Source of the DNA: CAZSGN01 sp964606415
GTDB lineage: Bacteria > Bacteroidota > Bacteroidia > Bacteroidales > JBBRXJ01
Direction of reading: 5' to 3'
NCBI GenBank assembly: GCA_964606415.1
Contig: CAZSGN010000070.1
Span: 1-12,230, forward strand
Length of the DNA stretch: 12,230 nt
This document shows positions 1 to 6,442 of the stretch, one piece after another. The notes beneath the pieces were generated by a model. That model made no database searches and was not told where the DNA came from. It was given only the letters and a program-made list of their open reading frames with translations. A program made the position numbers and the translations under genes. The stretch's first letter is position 1. Each line of letters starts with the position of its first letter.

Positions 1-30
1 ATAACTTAGCTATAAGAAGCAAAAAATCAA

Positions 31-224
31 GGCTGTCAGAAATTTTTTGACAAGTACTACGAAAACAGTTTTTTCACGCAACACAACAGATAGCAGCGCC
101 TCTGCTAAACAAAAAAAACAAGATAATGGCAAATTACCAGTTTTCAATAGTCCCGACTGTATTGCTTGCTTGTACCACCCGCAAAACTGTTTTCTTGACT
201 TGTAACAAAAAATTCCTGAATGCC
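31..224. repeat. Imperfect inverted-repeat structure, possibly MITE-like
   Basis: The left arm (31-79) and the reverse complement of the right arm (180-224) align over about 45 nt. They share GGC, TCAG, AATTTTTTG, ACAAGT and GAAAACAGTTTT blocks, with small gaps. The roughly 100-nt interior has its own perfect hairpin, TAGCAG/CTGCTA (91-107). Each arm also contains an 11-bp near-palindrome of the form AAAAC(A/T)GTTTT. The size and long terminal arms resemble a small non-autonomous element or a fold-back sequence. No clear target-site duplication flanks it, so the mobile-element reading is only inference. Confidence 0.5.
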
Positions 225-513
225 GGAATATCGCTTAAAAAAAAATCATCATTGAATAAATGATTAAAATAATTCAAGATAAAGCGAATCAATTTTACAA
301 CATGTTGAATTGTTTTTATATTTTCATAAGTTATTGATTTACAAAACTAGGATCAGAAGTTCTGAATTTTATCTTAAAAAACTTAATTCAACTATAGATT
401 TTAAGGCGTCTATAAACTTGTTCATTTCTTATCCGTCTACTGCGAAACATTAGTTATTAAATAACTGACATGCAACGTATTCTCTTAAATGGGGACTATT
501 CCATGGACCTTGT

Positions 514-547
514 ACAAAAAGAAAGACCCGGCGATTAAACCGGGTCT
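514..547 (-). terminator. Intrinsic terminator of the lipoprotein gene
   Basis: AGACCCGG (524-531) and CCGGGTCT (540-547) form a perfect 8-bp stem with an 8-nt loop. On the minus strand the stem is followed directly by TTCTTTTTG, a U-rich tract. It lies about 90 nt after the stop codon of the minus-strand lipoprotein gene, which it most likely terminates. Confidence 0.8.
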
Positions 548-633
548 GACAACCATGAAAACTAAAACTCTTCGGAGGTAAATCCATTAAAATTTAACGC
601 AAACCAATTAAAAAGGTTTCAGAAAAAATGAGA

Positions 634-1512
634 TTATTTAATATTTTTTTCCAGAAAACTCACACATTGTTTAATTTCAGTCAAATTATCGTCCCACTTA
701 TGCTCAAACTCGATGGTATAATACCCGTCAAAATGATGCTGTTTCAATATTTCGATAATGCTATCCAATCGATTGACACCGTTACCATACACAACAGTAT
801 GGGCATCCATCGATTTTTCATTCATATCTTTAAAATGAACCGACTGAACACGTGCAGCAACTTTTTCAAGTTCTTCAAGCACATCAAGTCCCGATCGTGT
901 CCAATGGCCATTATCCACACAGAATCCGGTATGATGAGAACACTTACCCTCTAATACTTGCCAAACACTATCCGGATGCCAATAAGCAGATGGTTTGGGG
1001 TGATTATGAATGCCTATTTTAACATCCCTGCTAACAGCAAGAGCAGCAACAGTGTCAACATATTCATAATCGGGTTCAACATTTAAAGTCTGAAAACCCA
1101 TCTCTTGAGCGAAATCAAAAGCCTGTGTCCATTCCTCAGCATTCTTACAATTAAGAACGCCATATTGCACCATCTTTAATCCTGCCTTTTTAACAGTATC
1201 ACGAATAAAATCTTTTTGATCCTGACTCATGGTAAAATGCGTTTCACCATCCATACCCCCGCCAATCTTTTGTCCAGGGTACACTTCTAAGTACTTAACC
1301 CCTGTTTTCTTAGCTTTATCCAATGCCTGGCAAAAATCGAATTTATGGAAAGACCACATCTGTAGAGCAATGCCAGGTTTATCCCCTTTTTTTTGTTCAG
1401 GCTTAATAGCCTCCGTTGCATCATTTTCTCTTTTTTCAGATTGATTCGTTCCACATCCGGAAAAGATCAATAGCGCAATAAAAAATGAAATGTAAATTTT
1501 AGTGTAATTCAT
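634..1512 (-). CDS. Lipoprotein with sugar isomerase/epimerase-like TIM barrel
   Basis: This 292-aa protein begins with a hydrophobic signal (residues 7-18) and a lipobox FSGC, so Cys20 is the likely lipidated residue. A charged, flexible linker (about 21-45) precedes an AP-endonuclease 2/xylose isomerase-like barrel. Likely metal or catalytic positions are Glu146 (NVEPD), His169/His171 (GIHNHP), Asp200 and His203 (CVDNGHW), His226 (SVHFKD) and Glu268 (TIEFE). The family includes hydroxypyruvate isomerase, IolE-like dehydratases and epimerases. Lipid-anchored relatives in Bacteroidota are often found in sugar and keto-sugar breakdown loci. The lipobox implies action outside the cytoplasm on an unknown, probably unphosphorylated sugar. 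It stands alone, with no SusC/D or glycosidase partner in the window. Reaction and substrate cannot be read from the sequence. Confidence 0.85.
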   Translation of the reverse strand: MNYTKIYISFFIALLIFSGCGTNQSEKRENDATEAIKPEQKKGDKPGIALQMWSFHKFDFCQALDKAKKTGVKYLEVYPGQKIGGGMDGETHFTMSQDQKDFIRDTVKKAGLKMVQYGVLNCKNAEEWTQAFDFAQEMGFQTLNVEPDYEYVDTVAALAVSRDVKIGIHNHPKPSAYWHPDSVWQVLEGKCSHHTGFCVDNGHWTRSGLDVLEELEKVAARVQSVHFKDMNEKSMDAHTVVYGNGVNRLDSIIEILKQHHFDGYYTIEFEHKWDDNLTEIKQCVSFLEKNIK

Positions 1513-1894
1513 CTGTTTGAGATTTATTGTTTATTATTAATTTGCCTATCCCTCCTCTTACAAATTCGTTGTGAAGGAATTGTTATAAAATAGGTTCTAC
1601 CACTAATTTAATGAAAGCTTGCAATTTGTTTATATGTAGATAAAATATGGTTTAAGATCGTTTATATGTTGTATTTTAATGGAAATTGTTTGCCAAAAAT
1701 GAGCAACTATATTGCATCAATCTAAAACGCAATATTTAAACCACATTTAAACTACATGTACAACAATATTTTAACAATGTCTTATATCATTTAAATATTT
1801 AACCATTAAAATAAAAGTAGAACCATAAAATAATCATGTAATATGTCTCAAAATTTACTCATCCTGGATATTTCATCTGCATCTGCTAAACTAC

Positions 1895-1939
1895 ATAAAA
1901 TAAAAAAAAGACTGGAGTAACCTAAACCCCCAGTCTTTT
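1895..1939 (-). terminator. Intrinsic terminator of the TPR-ribH unit
   Basis: AAAAGACTGG (1906-1915) and CCAGTCTTTT (1930-1939) form a perfect 10-bp stem with a 14-nt loop. On the minus strand the stem runs into TTTTATTTTATG. It lies about 170 nt beyond the ribH stop codon. The opposite strand also ends in TTTTC, so it may work weakly in both directions, but nothing to its left needs a plus-strand terminator. Confidence 0.75.
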
Positions 1940-1942
1940 CCC

Positions 1943-1984
1943 TTGTTAACCTAAAAAAATACCTTACTATTTATTAGGTTACAA
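1943..1984. repeat. Bulged inverted repeat next to the ribH terminator
   Basis: TTGTTAACCTAA (1943-1954) and TTAGGTTACAA (1974-1984) pair over 11 bp with one bulged base. The core TAACCTAA also occurs at 1918-1925, inside the loop of the adjacent terminator. In the minus-strand transcript, the first-made arm can therefore pair with either of two downstream copies. Confidence 0.6.
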
Positions 1985-2107
1985 TAATAAGAAAAAAACA
2001 GGGTTTCTATGCACTCACTGCCTGGTCAAAACCTGCACATTTTTCGTACAAAAAACACATCGCCCTGGACGCTTTAATACAAAAGGATTAGGCATACAAC
2101 AGCAAAA

Positions 2108-2596
2108 TCAAGAATTTAATTTTATATTCATCATTTTTAAAGCGGTGACAGCTGCCTCATCCCCTTTATTTCCATGTTTGCCACCAGCACGATCCCATGC
2201 CTGCTGCAAGGTATTAGTTGTCAGGACACCAAAAATAAAAGGAATGCTTTTCTCAAGATTTAACTGGGTAATGCCATAAGTAGCCGATTGACAAACATAG
2301 TCAAAATGTGGCGTATCCCCTTTTATCACGCATCCAATACATATAATAGACTGAAAAGCCATTTGGCTGGCAAGCAATTTGGCACCGGCAGTTAGTTCAA
2401 TAGTCCCTGGGACAGGTTGAACGATAACATCTTCTGGTGCTACGCCATGTTTGACAAGTGTCTCGGCAGCAGCATCACAAAGAGCTTTCGTTATTTCTCC
2501 GTTCCATTCCGCAACAACAATTCCTACGCGAAAACCTGACCCATCCGGAACCTCTTCCGGATCATATTCGGAAAGATTATTTAACCATGTAGCCAT
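2108..2596 (-). CDS. ribH: 6,7-dimethyl-8-ribityllumazine synthase
   Basis: RibH condenses 5-amino-6-ribitylamino-uracil with 3,4-dihydroxy-2-butanone 4-phosphate to form lumazine, the penultimate step of riboflavin synthesis, in the cytoplasm and usually as a pentamer or a 60-mer shell. The 162-aa length fits the family. Visible landmarks are the aromatic substrate-stacking Trp31 (EWN), GTIEL at 64-68 (the G-x-x-E loop), KGDTPHFDYVC at 92-102 with catalytic His97, GVLTT at 123-127, Arg136 and the phosphate-binding GNKG at 142-145. The start ATG at 2596 lies 11 nt after the stop of the TPR gene, so the two are probably co-transcribed. No FMN riboswitch and no other rib genes are visible, which suggests a dispersed riboflavin pathway. 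Confidence 0.97.
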   Translation of the reverse strand: MATWLNNLSEYDPEEVPDGSGFRVGIVVAEWNGEITKALCDAAAETLVKHGVAPEDVIVQPVPGTIELTAGAKLLASQMAFQSIICIGCVIKGDTPHFDYVCQSATYGITQLNLEKSIPFIFGVLTTNTLQQAWDRAGGKHGNKGDEAAVTALKMMNIKLNS

Positions 2597-2607
2597 AAAA
2601 GGAAATT

Positions 2608-3297
2608 TTAATTCTGAGCAAGTTTAATCTTTGCCCTAGCAATAAACTTATCAACCTTCCGTCCCTGGTGAGACTCAGGATAATTCCGTTTAATTTCGAG
2701 GTAGTTATTCAAAGCTTTCTGTATATTTCCCTGGCTCTCATAAACAGTAGCAGCTTTCATTAAATACATAGGTGTAGTCAGTGTGTTTTCACTCTCTTCT
2801 TGGGCATCCTGATAAAACTTCAAAGCTTTATCAATTTCGCCCTTACCAACATATGCATCGCCCATAGCTCCTATTGCAACAGGCATTAAAAGCTCATCCT
2901 TTACCTTAAAATCAGAAAGATATTTAATAGCCTGATCAAAATCATTCATATTCAAGAATGAAATGCCTGCATAATACCGGGCTAAATCACCAGCATCAGT
3001 CATGCCATACTGATCAATGATCTCGATAAACCCCGGATAACTACCATCTCCATGCAAAGCCAGGTCAAAAGAATCTTTCTCAAAATATTCCTCCGCCACA
3101 TACATCTGCTTTTGTGCCTCTTTTTCCTTTGGACCAAGATAAAGACGTTGATAACCAAGATAAAACACAATTAAAAGCAATATTCCACCAATGATCATAC
3201 TGATCAATTTCTGGTTATCTTCAATAAACTGTTCTGTCCTGGTTAAAGCCTCTTCTAAATTTTCAACAGTATCAGGTTGATTTTTCTTTTTTGCCAT
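2608..3297 (-). CDS. Membrane-anchored TPR protein, YfgM-like
   Basis: This 229-aa protein has a short Lys-rich cytoplasmic start, one membrane helix (about 33-52, ISMIIGGILLLIVFYLGYQR) and then alpha-helical repeats to the C-terminus. TPR-like units can be seen around residues 102-132 (GDLARYYAG...DQAIKYL), 140-165 (AIGAMGDAYVGKGEIDKALKFY) and 175-205 (MKAATVYESQGNIQKALNNYLEI). By the positive-inside rule the repeats should face the periplasm. The architecture matches the YfgM/TPR_21 type, whose E. coli member is an ancillary SecYEG and periplasmic chaperone contact. Applying that role here is inference. It is first in a two-gene unit with ribH and separated from dnaK by a strong terminator. 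Confidence 0.85.
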   Translation of the reverse strand: MAKKKNQPDTVENLEEALTRTEQFIEDNQKLISMIIGGILLLIVFYLGYQRLYLGPKEKEAQKQMYVAEEYFEKDSFDLALHGDGSYPGFIEIIDQYGMTDAGDLARYYAGISFLNMNDFDQAIKYLSDFKVKDELLMPVAIGAMGDAYVGKGEIDKALKFYQDAQEESENTLTTPMYLMKAATVYESQGNIQKALNNYLEIKRNYPESHQGRKVDKFIARAKIKLAQN

Positions 3298-3323
3298 AAT
3301 AAAATGTTCTTTTTAAACACATG

Positions 3324-3355
3324 CAAAAATAATTTTTTTTTAATGATAAGTCAGA
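3324..3355 (-). promoter_or_regulatory. Candidate promoter of the TPR-ribH unit
   Basis: On the minus strand TATTTTTG (3331-3324) fits the Bacteroidota -7 consensus TAnnTTTG exactly. A -33-like TCTG (3355-3352) lies 20 nt upstream. The box is 26 nt from the ATG at 3297, giving a short leader. Its place between the dnaK terminator and the TPR gene supports independent transcription. Confidence 0.5.
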
Positions 3356-3388
3356 AATAATTGATTTTTTTCCTTTTCCCCAATGCAT

Positions 3389-3428
3389 AAAACAAAAAGG
3401 GCAGGATCCTTATACAGGATTCCTGCCC
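3389..3428 (-). terminator. dnaK intrinsic terminator
   Basis: GGGCAGGATCC (3399-3409) pairs with GGATTCCTGCCC (3417-3428), an 11-bp GC-rich stem with one bulged base and a 7-nt loop. On the minus strand it is followed by TTTTTGTTTT. It lies 25 nt beyond the dnaK stop codon, so dnaK is probably a monocistronic transcript. Confidence 0.85.
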
Positions 3429-3452
3429 CAGAATCATTATTGATTATTACAA

Positions 3453-5381
3453 TTACTTGACCTCTTCAAAGTCAACATCAGTCACTTCACCATCATCATC
3501 ATTACCGCCACCTTGTTGACCACCACTTTGCTGACCAGTTGACTGTCCCCCCTGGGCATCAGCTCCCTGAGCTTGTCCCTGGGTTGCATTATATATATCC
3601 TGAGAAGCGGCCTGCCAGACTGAATTCAATTCACCCATCGCTTTATCAATAGCTTCAATATCCTGGTTTTTATGCGCTTCCTTTAATTTAGCCAAAGCTT
3701 CATCAATAGCCTGTTTCTTATCAGCAGGCAACTTATCACCAAACTCACTCAACTGCTTTTCGGTTTGGAAAATCAAACTATCTGCCGCATTGATCTTCTC
3801 AATTTTCTCTTTAGCTTGCTGATCAGTTTGTTCGTTAGCCTTAGCTTCTTCTTTCATTTTATTGATCTCATCATCACTCAAACCAGAGGAAGCCTCGATA
3901 CGTATACTTTGTTCCTTACCTGTTCCTTTATCTTTAGCAGAAACATTAAGAATGCCATTAGAATCAATGTCAAACGTAACCTCTACCTGCGGTACTCCTC
4001 GCGGTGCCGGTGGTATACCATCAAGATGAAAACGCCCTATTGATTTATTATCCTTGGCCATAGGCCGCTCACCCTGAAGCACATGAATCTCTACTGAGGG
4101 TTGATTATCTGCAGCAGTTGTAAAAACTTCCGATTTCTTGGCCGGAATCGTTGTGTTAGCCTCAATCAATTTGGTCATCACACCACCCATGGTTTCAATC
4201 CCCAAAGACAAAGGAGTTACATCAAGCAACAATACATCCTTAACATCGCCAGCAAGAACACCACCCTGTATAGCAGCACCTATTGCCACAACTTCATCAG
4301 GATTAACACCCTTAGAAGGATCTTTTCCAAAATATTTTTTTACTACATCCTGAATAGCAGGGATTCGCGTAGATCCACCCACAAGGATAACCTGATCAAC
4401 ATCAGAAGGTTGCATGCCTGCATCAGCCACTGCTTTTTTACAAGGCTCAATCGTTTGACTAATCAAACTATCTGCCAATTGCTCAAATTTAGAACGGCTC
4501 AATGAACGTACAAGATGCTTCGGCACACCATCAACAGGCATAATATAAGGAAGATTAATCTCTGTCTGCGTTGCACTTGAGAGTTCAATTTTTGCTTTTT
4601 CAGCAGCCTCTTTCAGACGTTGTAATGCCATCGGATCTTTTTTCAGATCGATGCCCTCATCATTTTTAAACTCCTGGGCCAACCAGTCAATAATCACCTG
4701 GTCAAAATCATCACCTCCCAAATGAGTATCGCCATTCGTTGACTTTACCTCAAAAACACCATCTCCTAACTCAAGGATAGATATATCGAAAGTACCTCCA
4801 CCAAGATCATAAACAGCCACTTTCATGTCCTGATCTTTCTTGTCAAGGCCATAAGCCAGCGATGCTGCTGTAGGTTCATTAATAATACGTTTAACCTCCA
4901 GACCAGCAATTTCACCAGCCTCTTTAGTTGCCTGGCGCTGAGAGTCAGAAAAATAAGCAGGAACAGTAATGACAGCTTCTGTCACTTCCTGTCCAAGATA
5001 ATCTTCTGCTGTTTTTTTCATTTTCTGAAGAACCATTGCTGAAATTTCCTGGGGTGTATACTCCCTGTCATCAATTTTTACTTTAGGCAGACTGTTAGAG
5101 CCTTTTGTAACTTTATAGCTAACTCTTTCCAGTTCTTTACTAACCGCCTCGTATTTCTCACCCATAAACCGTTTTATAGAAGCAACCGTTTTTGTGGGAT
5201 TGGTAATAAACTGTCGTTTAGCAGGATCTCCAACTTTACGGTATCCATTTTCAATAAAAGCCACCATTGACGGGGTGGTTCGCTTTCCTTCACTATTAGG
5301 AATAACAACAGGGTCGTTACCTTCCATTACAGAAACACATGAGTTGGTTGTTCCTAAATCAATTCCAATTATTTTACCCAT
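3453..5381 (-). CDS. dnaK: Hsp70 chaperone DnaK
   Basis: DnaK binds and releases exposed hydrophobic segments of client proteins in an ATP-driven cycle with DnaJ and GrpE. The 642-aa length is usual. The nucleotide-binding domain shows IGIDLGTTNS (5-14), NEPTAASLAYG (168-178) and the phosphate loop DLGGGTFD with Thr197 (192-199). The hydrophobic interdomain linker and DVTPLSLGIETMGG begin the substrate-binding domain at about residue 385. The alpha-helical lid is followed by a Gly/Gln-rich flexible tail and the C-terminal end VDFEEVK, which corresponds to the conserved EEV-type tail of bacterial DnaK. No dnaJ, grpE or hrcA is adjacent, and no CIRCE operator (TTAGCACTC-N9-GAGTGCTAA) lies upstream, so heat control must use another signal. 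It is divergent from panB and ends at a strong terminator. Confidence 0.99.
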   Translation of the reverse strand: MGKIIGIDLGTTNSCVSVMEGNDPVVIPNSEGKRTTPSMVAFIENGYRKVGDPAKRQFITNPTKTVASIKRFMGEKYEAVSKELERVSYKVTKGSNSLPKVKIDDREYTPQEISAMVLQKMKKTAEDYLGQEVTEAVITVPAYFSDSQRQATKEAGEIAGLEVKRIINEPTAASLAYGLDKKDQDMKVAVYDLGGGTFDISILELGDGVFEVKSTNGDTHLGGDDFDQVIIDWLAQEFKNDEGIDLKKDPMALQRLKEAAEKAKIELSSATQTEINLPYIMPVDGVPKHLVRSLSRSKFEQLADSLISQTIEPCKKAVADAGMQPSDVDQVILVGGSTRIPAIQDVVKKYFGKDPSKGVNPDEVVAIGAAIQGGVLAGDVKDVLLLDVTPLSLGIETMGGVMTKLIEANTTIPAKKSEVFTTAADNQPSVEIHVLQGERPMAKDNKSIGRFHLDGIPPAPRGVPQVEVTFDIDSNGILNVSAKDKGTGKEQSIRIEASSGLSDDEINKMKEEAKANEQTDQQAKEKIEKINAADSLIFQTEKQLSEFGDKLPADKKQAIDEALAKLKEAHKNQDIEAIDKAMGELNSVWQAASQDIYNATQGQAQGADAQGGQSTGQQSGGQQGGGNDDDGEVTDVDFEEVK

Positions 5382-5456
5382 AATATATTATTTGTTTTGG
5401 CGTTAATATTCTTTGAATTTTCTCTTTTATTTTAACAATCATTATGCCAAAAACCT

Positions 5457-5464
5457 TTACTTTG
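5457..5464 (+). promoter_or_regulatory. Candidate -7 box for panB
   Basis: TTACTTTG matches TAnnTTTG at 7 of 8 positions and lies about 120 nt before the panB ATG. No convincing -33 TTTG is seen at the right distance. It is offered only as the best plus-strand candidate in this divergent region. Confidence 0.25.
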
Positions 5465-5503
5465 TATTTTATGAAAAAGTGGCAATAAAAAAACAAAAAA
5501 AAA

Positions 5504-5536
5504 CAAACTTATCCTGACACATCGTCAGGCTTGCAA
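5504..5536 (-). promoter_or_regulatory. Candidate dnaK promoter
   Basis: On the minus strand TAAGTTTG (5511-5504) fits the TAnnTTTG box exactly. A TTG (5536-5534) lies 22 nt upstream, slightly further than the usual 19-21. The predicted dnaK leader is about 115 nt long. The palindrome at 5513-5529 falls between the two boxes. Confidence 0.4.
5513..5529. promoter_or_regulatory. Palindrome CCTGAC-N5-GTCAGG between dnaK and panB
   Basis: This is a perfect 6-bp inverted repeat with a 5-nt centre, followed immediately by the perfect 8-bp palindrome CTTGCAAG (5530-5537). It could be a regulator binding site or a hairpin in the panB leader. A minus-strand T-rich stretch begins only after about 7 nt, and no minus-strand gene ends here, so a terminator role is unlikely. 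Confidence 0.4.
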
Positions 5537-5584
5537 GTAGCCAATCCACGGAATAAATTAAGATATCAAAGGAAAACAAAAATA

Positions 5585-6406
5585 ATGCATATGTCCATTC
5601 ATGACAAAGCCAAAAGAATTACGACACATATCCTTCAGGAGATGAAACAGGAAGGAGAAAAAATAACCATGCTAACTGCTTATGACTACTCCATGGCAAG
5701 AATTTTAGAAAGTGCCGGGATTGACATTTTCCTGGTTGGTGATTCAGCATCCAACATTATGGCTGGTAATGAAACCACCCTGCCCATCACTTTGGATGAA
5801 ATGATATACCATGCAAAATCCGTGGTTAAAGCAGCAAACAAGGGCCTCGTTGTCGTTGACCTGCCCTTTGGCACGTATCAGGGTGATTCTCTACATGCAC
5901 TGCAATCGGCCATCAGAATAATGAAAGAAACCGGAGCCGGGGCCATTAAAATTGAAGGGGGTAAAGAAGTACAAGGATCTATTCAACGGATTCTTTCAGC
6001 CGGGATACCTGTCATGGGACATTTAGGTCTTACCCCACAATCTATCCATCAATTTGGCACTTACACCGTGCGGGCAACAGAAGAAGAAGAAGCCAACAAA
6101 CTGCTGAAAGATGCTGAGTTACTGGAAAAATCAGGATGTTTTGGGATTGTCCTTGAAAAAATCCCTGCCGAATTAGCCGGCAGCGTTACCCGCGAAAGAT
6201 CAATACCTACTATCGGTATTGGAGCTGGCCCCCTGGTAGACGGTCAGGTACTGGTTACCCACGACATGCTTGGTATCACAAAAGACTTTAGCCCCCGTTT
6301 CCTAAGACGATACCTCGATCTTTATGGAGAGATACAAGGAGCCGTTGAAGAATACATTAAAGATGTCAGAAAAGGAAATTTTCCCGGAGAAAATGAGCAA
6401 TACTAA
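5585..6406 (+). CDS. panB: 3-methyl-2-oxobutanoate hydroxymethyltransferase
   Basis: PanB transfers a hydroxymethyl group from 5,10-methylene-tetrahydrofolate to 2-oxoisovalerate, giving ketopantoate, the first committed step of pantothenate and CoA synthesis in the cytoplasm. From the ATG at 5585 it is 273 aa, normal for the family; an in-frame ATG at 5591 would also serve. AAGGAAA about 10 nt upstream supports this start over an in-frame TTG at 5531. Expected active-site positions are present: Asp53 (VGDSASN), Asp92 (VDLPFGTY) and Glu124 (KIEGG) for Mg2+ and substrate, the conserved HLGLTPQS (146-153), general base Glu191 (VLEKIP) and TIGIGAG (209-215). The C-terminal tail is short and polar. 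The next gene starts 36 nt downstream on the same strand and is probably co-transcribed. No panC or panD is nearby. Confidence 0.97.
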   Translation: MHMSIHDKAKRITTHILQEMKQEGEKITMLTAYDYSMARILESAGIDIFLVGDSASNIMAGNETTLPITLDEMIYHAKSVVKAANKGLVVVDLPFGTYQGDSLHALQSAIRIMKETGAGAIKIEGGKEVQGSIQRILSAGIPVMGHLGLTPQSIHQFGTYTVRATEEEEANKLLKDAELLEKSGCFGIVLEKIPAELAGSVTRERSIPTIGIGAGPLVDGQVLVTHDMLGITKDFSPRFLRRYLDLYGEIQGAVEEYIKDVRKGNFPGENEQY

Positions 6407-6442
6407 CTTTATCAGGAGGCAGGAAAAGAACAACTGCGAACG

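Larger units (their letters stand above)
1..633. other. Gene-free left end (633 bp)
   Basis: This AT-rich stretch has stop codons in all frames and no ORF with recognisable homology. It holds the inverted-repeat structure at 31-224, small dyads (ATCATT/AATGAT at 248-264; the 10-bp palindrome CAACATGTTG at 298-307 flanked by CAATT and AATTG; AGTTATT/AATAACT at 452-466), and a minus-strand terminator at 514-547. I see no tRNA or other RNA gene. The gene to the left lies outside the window, so the ownership of any promoter here is unknown. Confidence 0.7.
1513..2107. other. 595-bp non-coding gap with short repeats
   Basis: No gene is visible. The part upstream of the lipoprotein gene has no good TAnnTTTG box on the minus strand. 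Short repeats include GTTTATATGT at 1628-1637 and again at 1660-1669, a tandem 11-bp pair TTTAAACCACA/TTTAAACTACA (1735-1756), and the inverted pair ATATTGC/GCAATAT (1709-1735). The right part holds the terminator at 1895-1939 and the inverted repeat at 1943-1984. The segment 1985-2107 next to ribH shows no convincing structure. Confidence 0.6.

Noticed and set aside
91..120. TAGCAG/CTGCTA hairpin with nearby A-run as a terminator
   Set aside because: The homopolymer is A on the strand after the stem, and on the other strand the T-run precedes the stem, so the order is wrong for intrinsic termination.
556..582. Mini-ORF MKTKTLRR with an adjacent GGAGGT, resembling a leader peptide
   Set aside because: No plus-strand gene follows, the GGAGGT lies at the ORF's own stop with no start codon at a suitable distance, and the adjacent hairpin works as a minus-strand terminator.
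628..954. 108-aa plus-strand reading frame
   Set aside because: It lies antisense to the lipoprotein gene, has a low-complexity Phe/Ile-rich translation and no recognisable family.
2985..3110. FMN riboswitch for ribH
   Set aside because: The sequence upstream of ribH is coding, and the short leader before the TPR gene has no RFN-like conserved blocks.
4101..4505. 134-aa plus-strand reading frame inside dnaK
   Set aside because: It is antisense to conserved dnaK codons and has no family features; antisense frames in dnaK are a well-known artefact.
5434..5450. Possible sigma-54 promoter for dnaK (minus strand TTGGCATAATGATTGTT)
   Set aside because: The -24 part fits, but the -12 element has GT instead of the nearly invariant GC, and no enhancer-type regulator is nearby.
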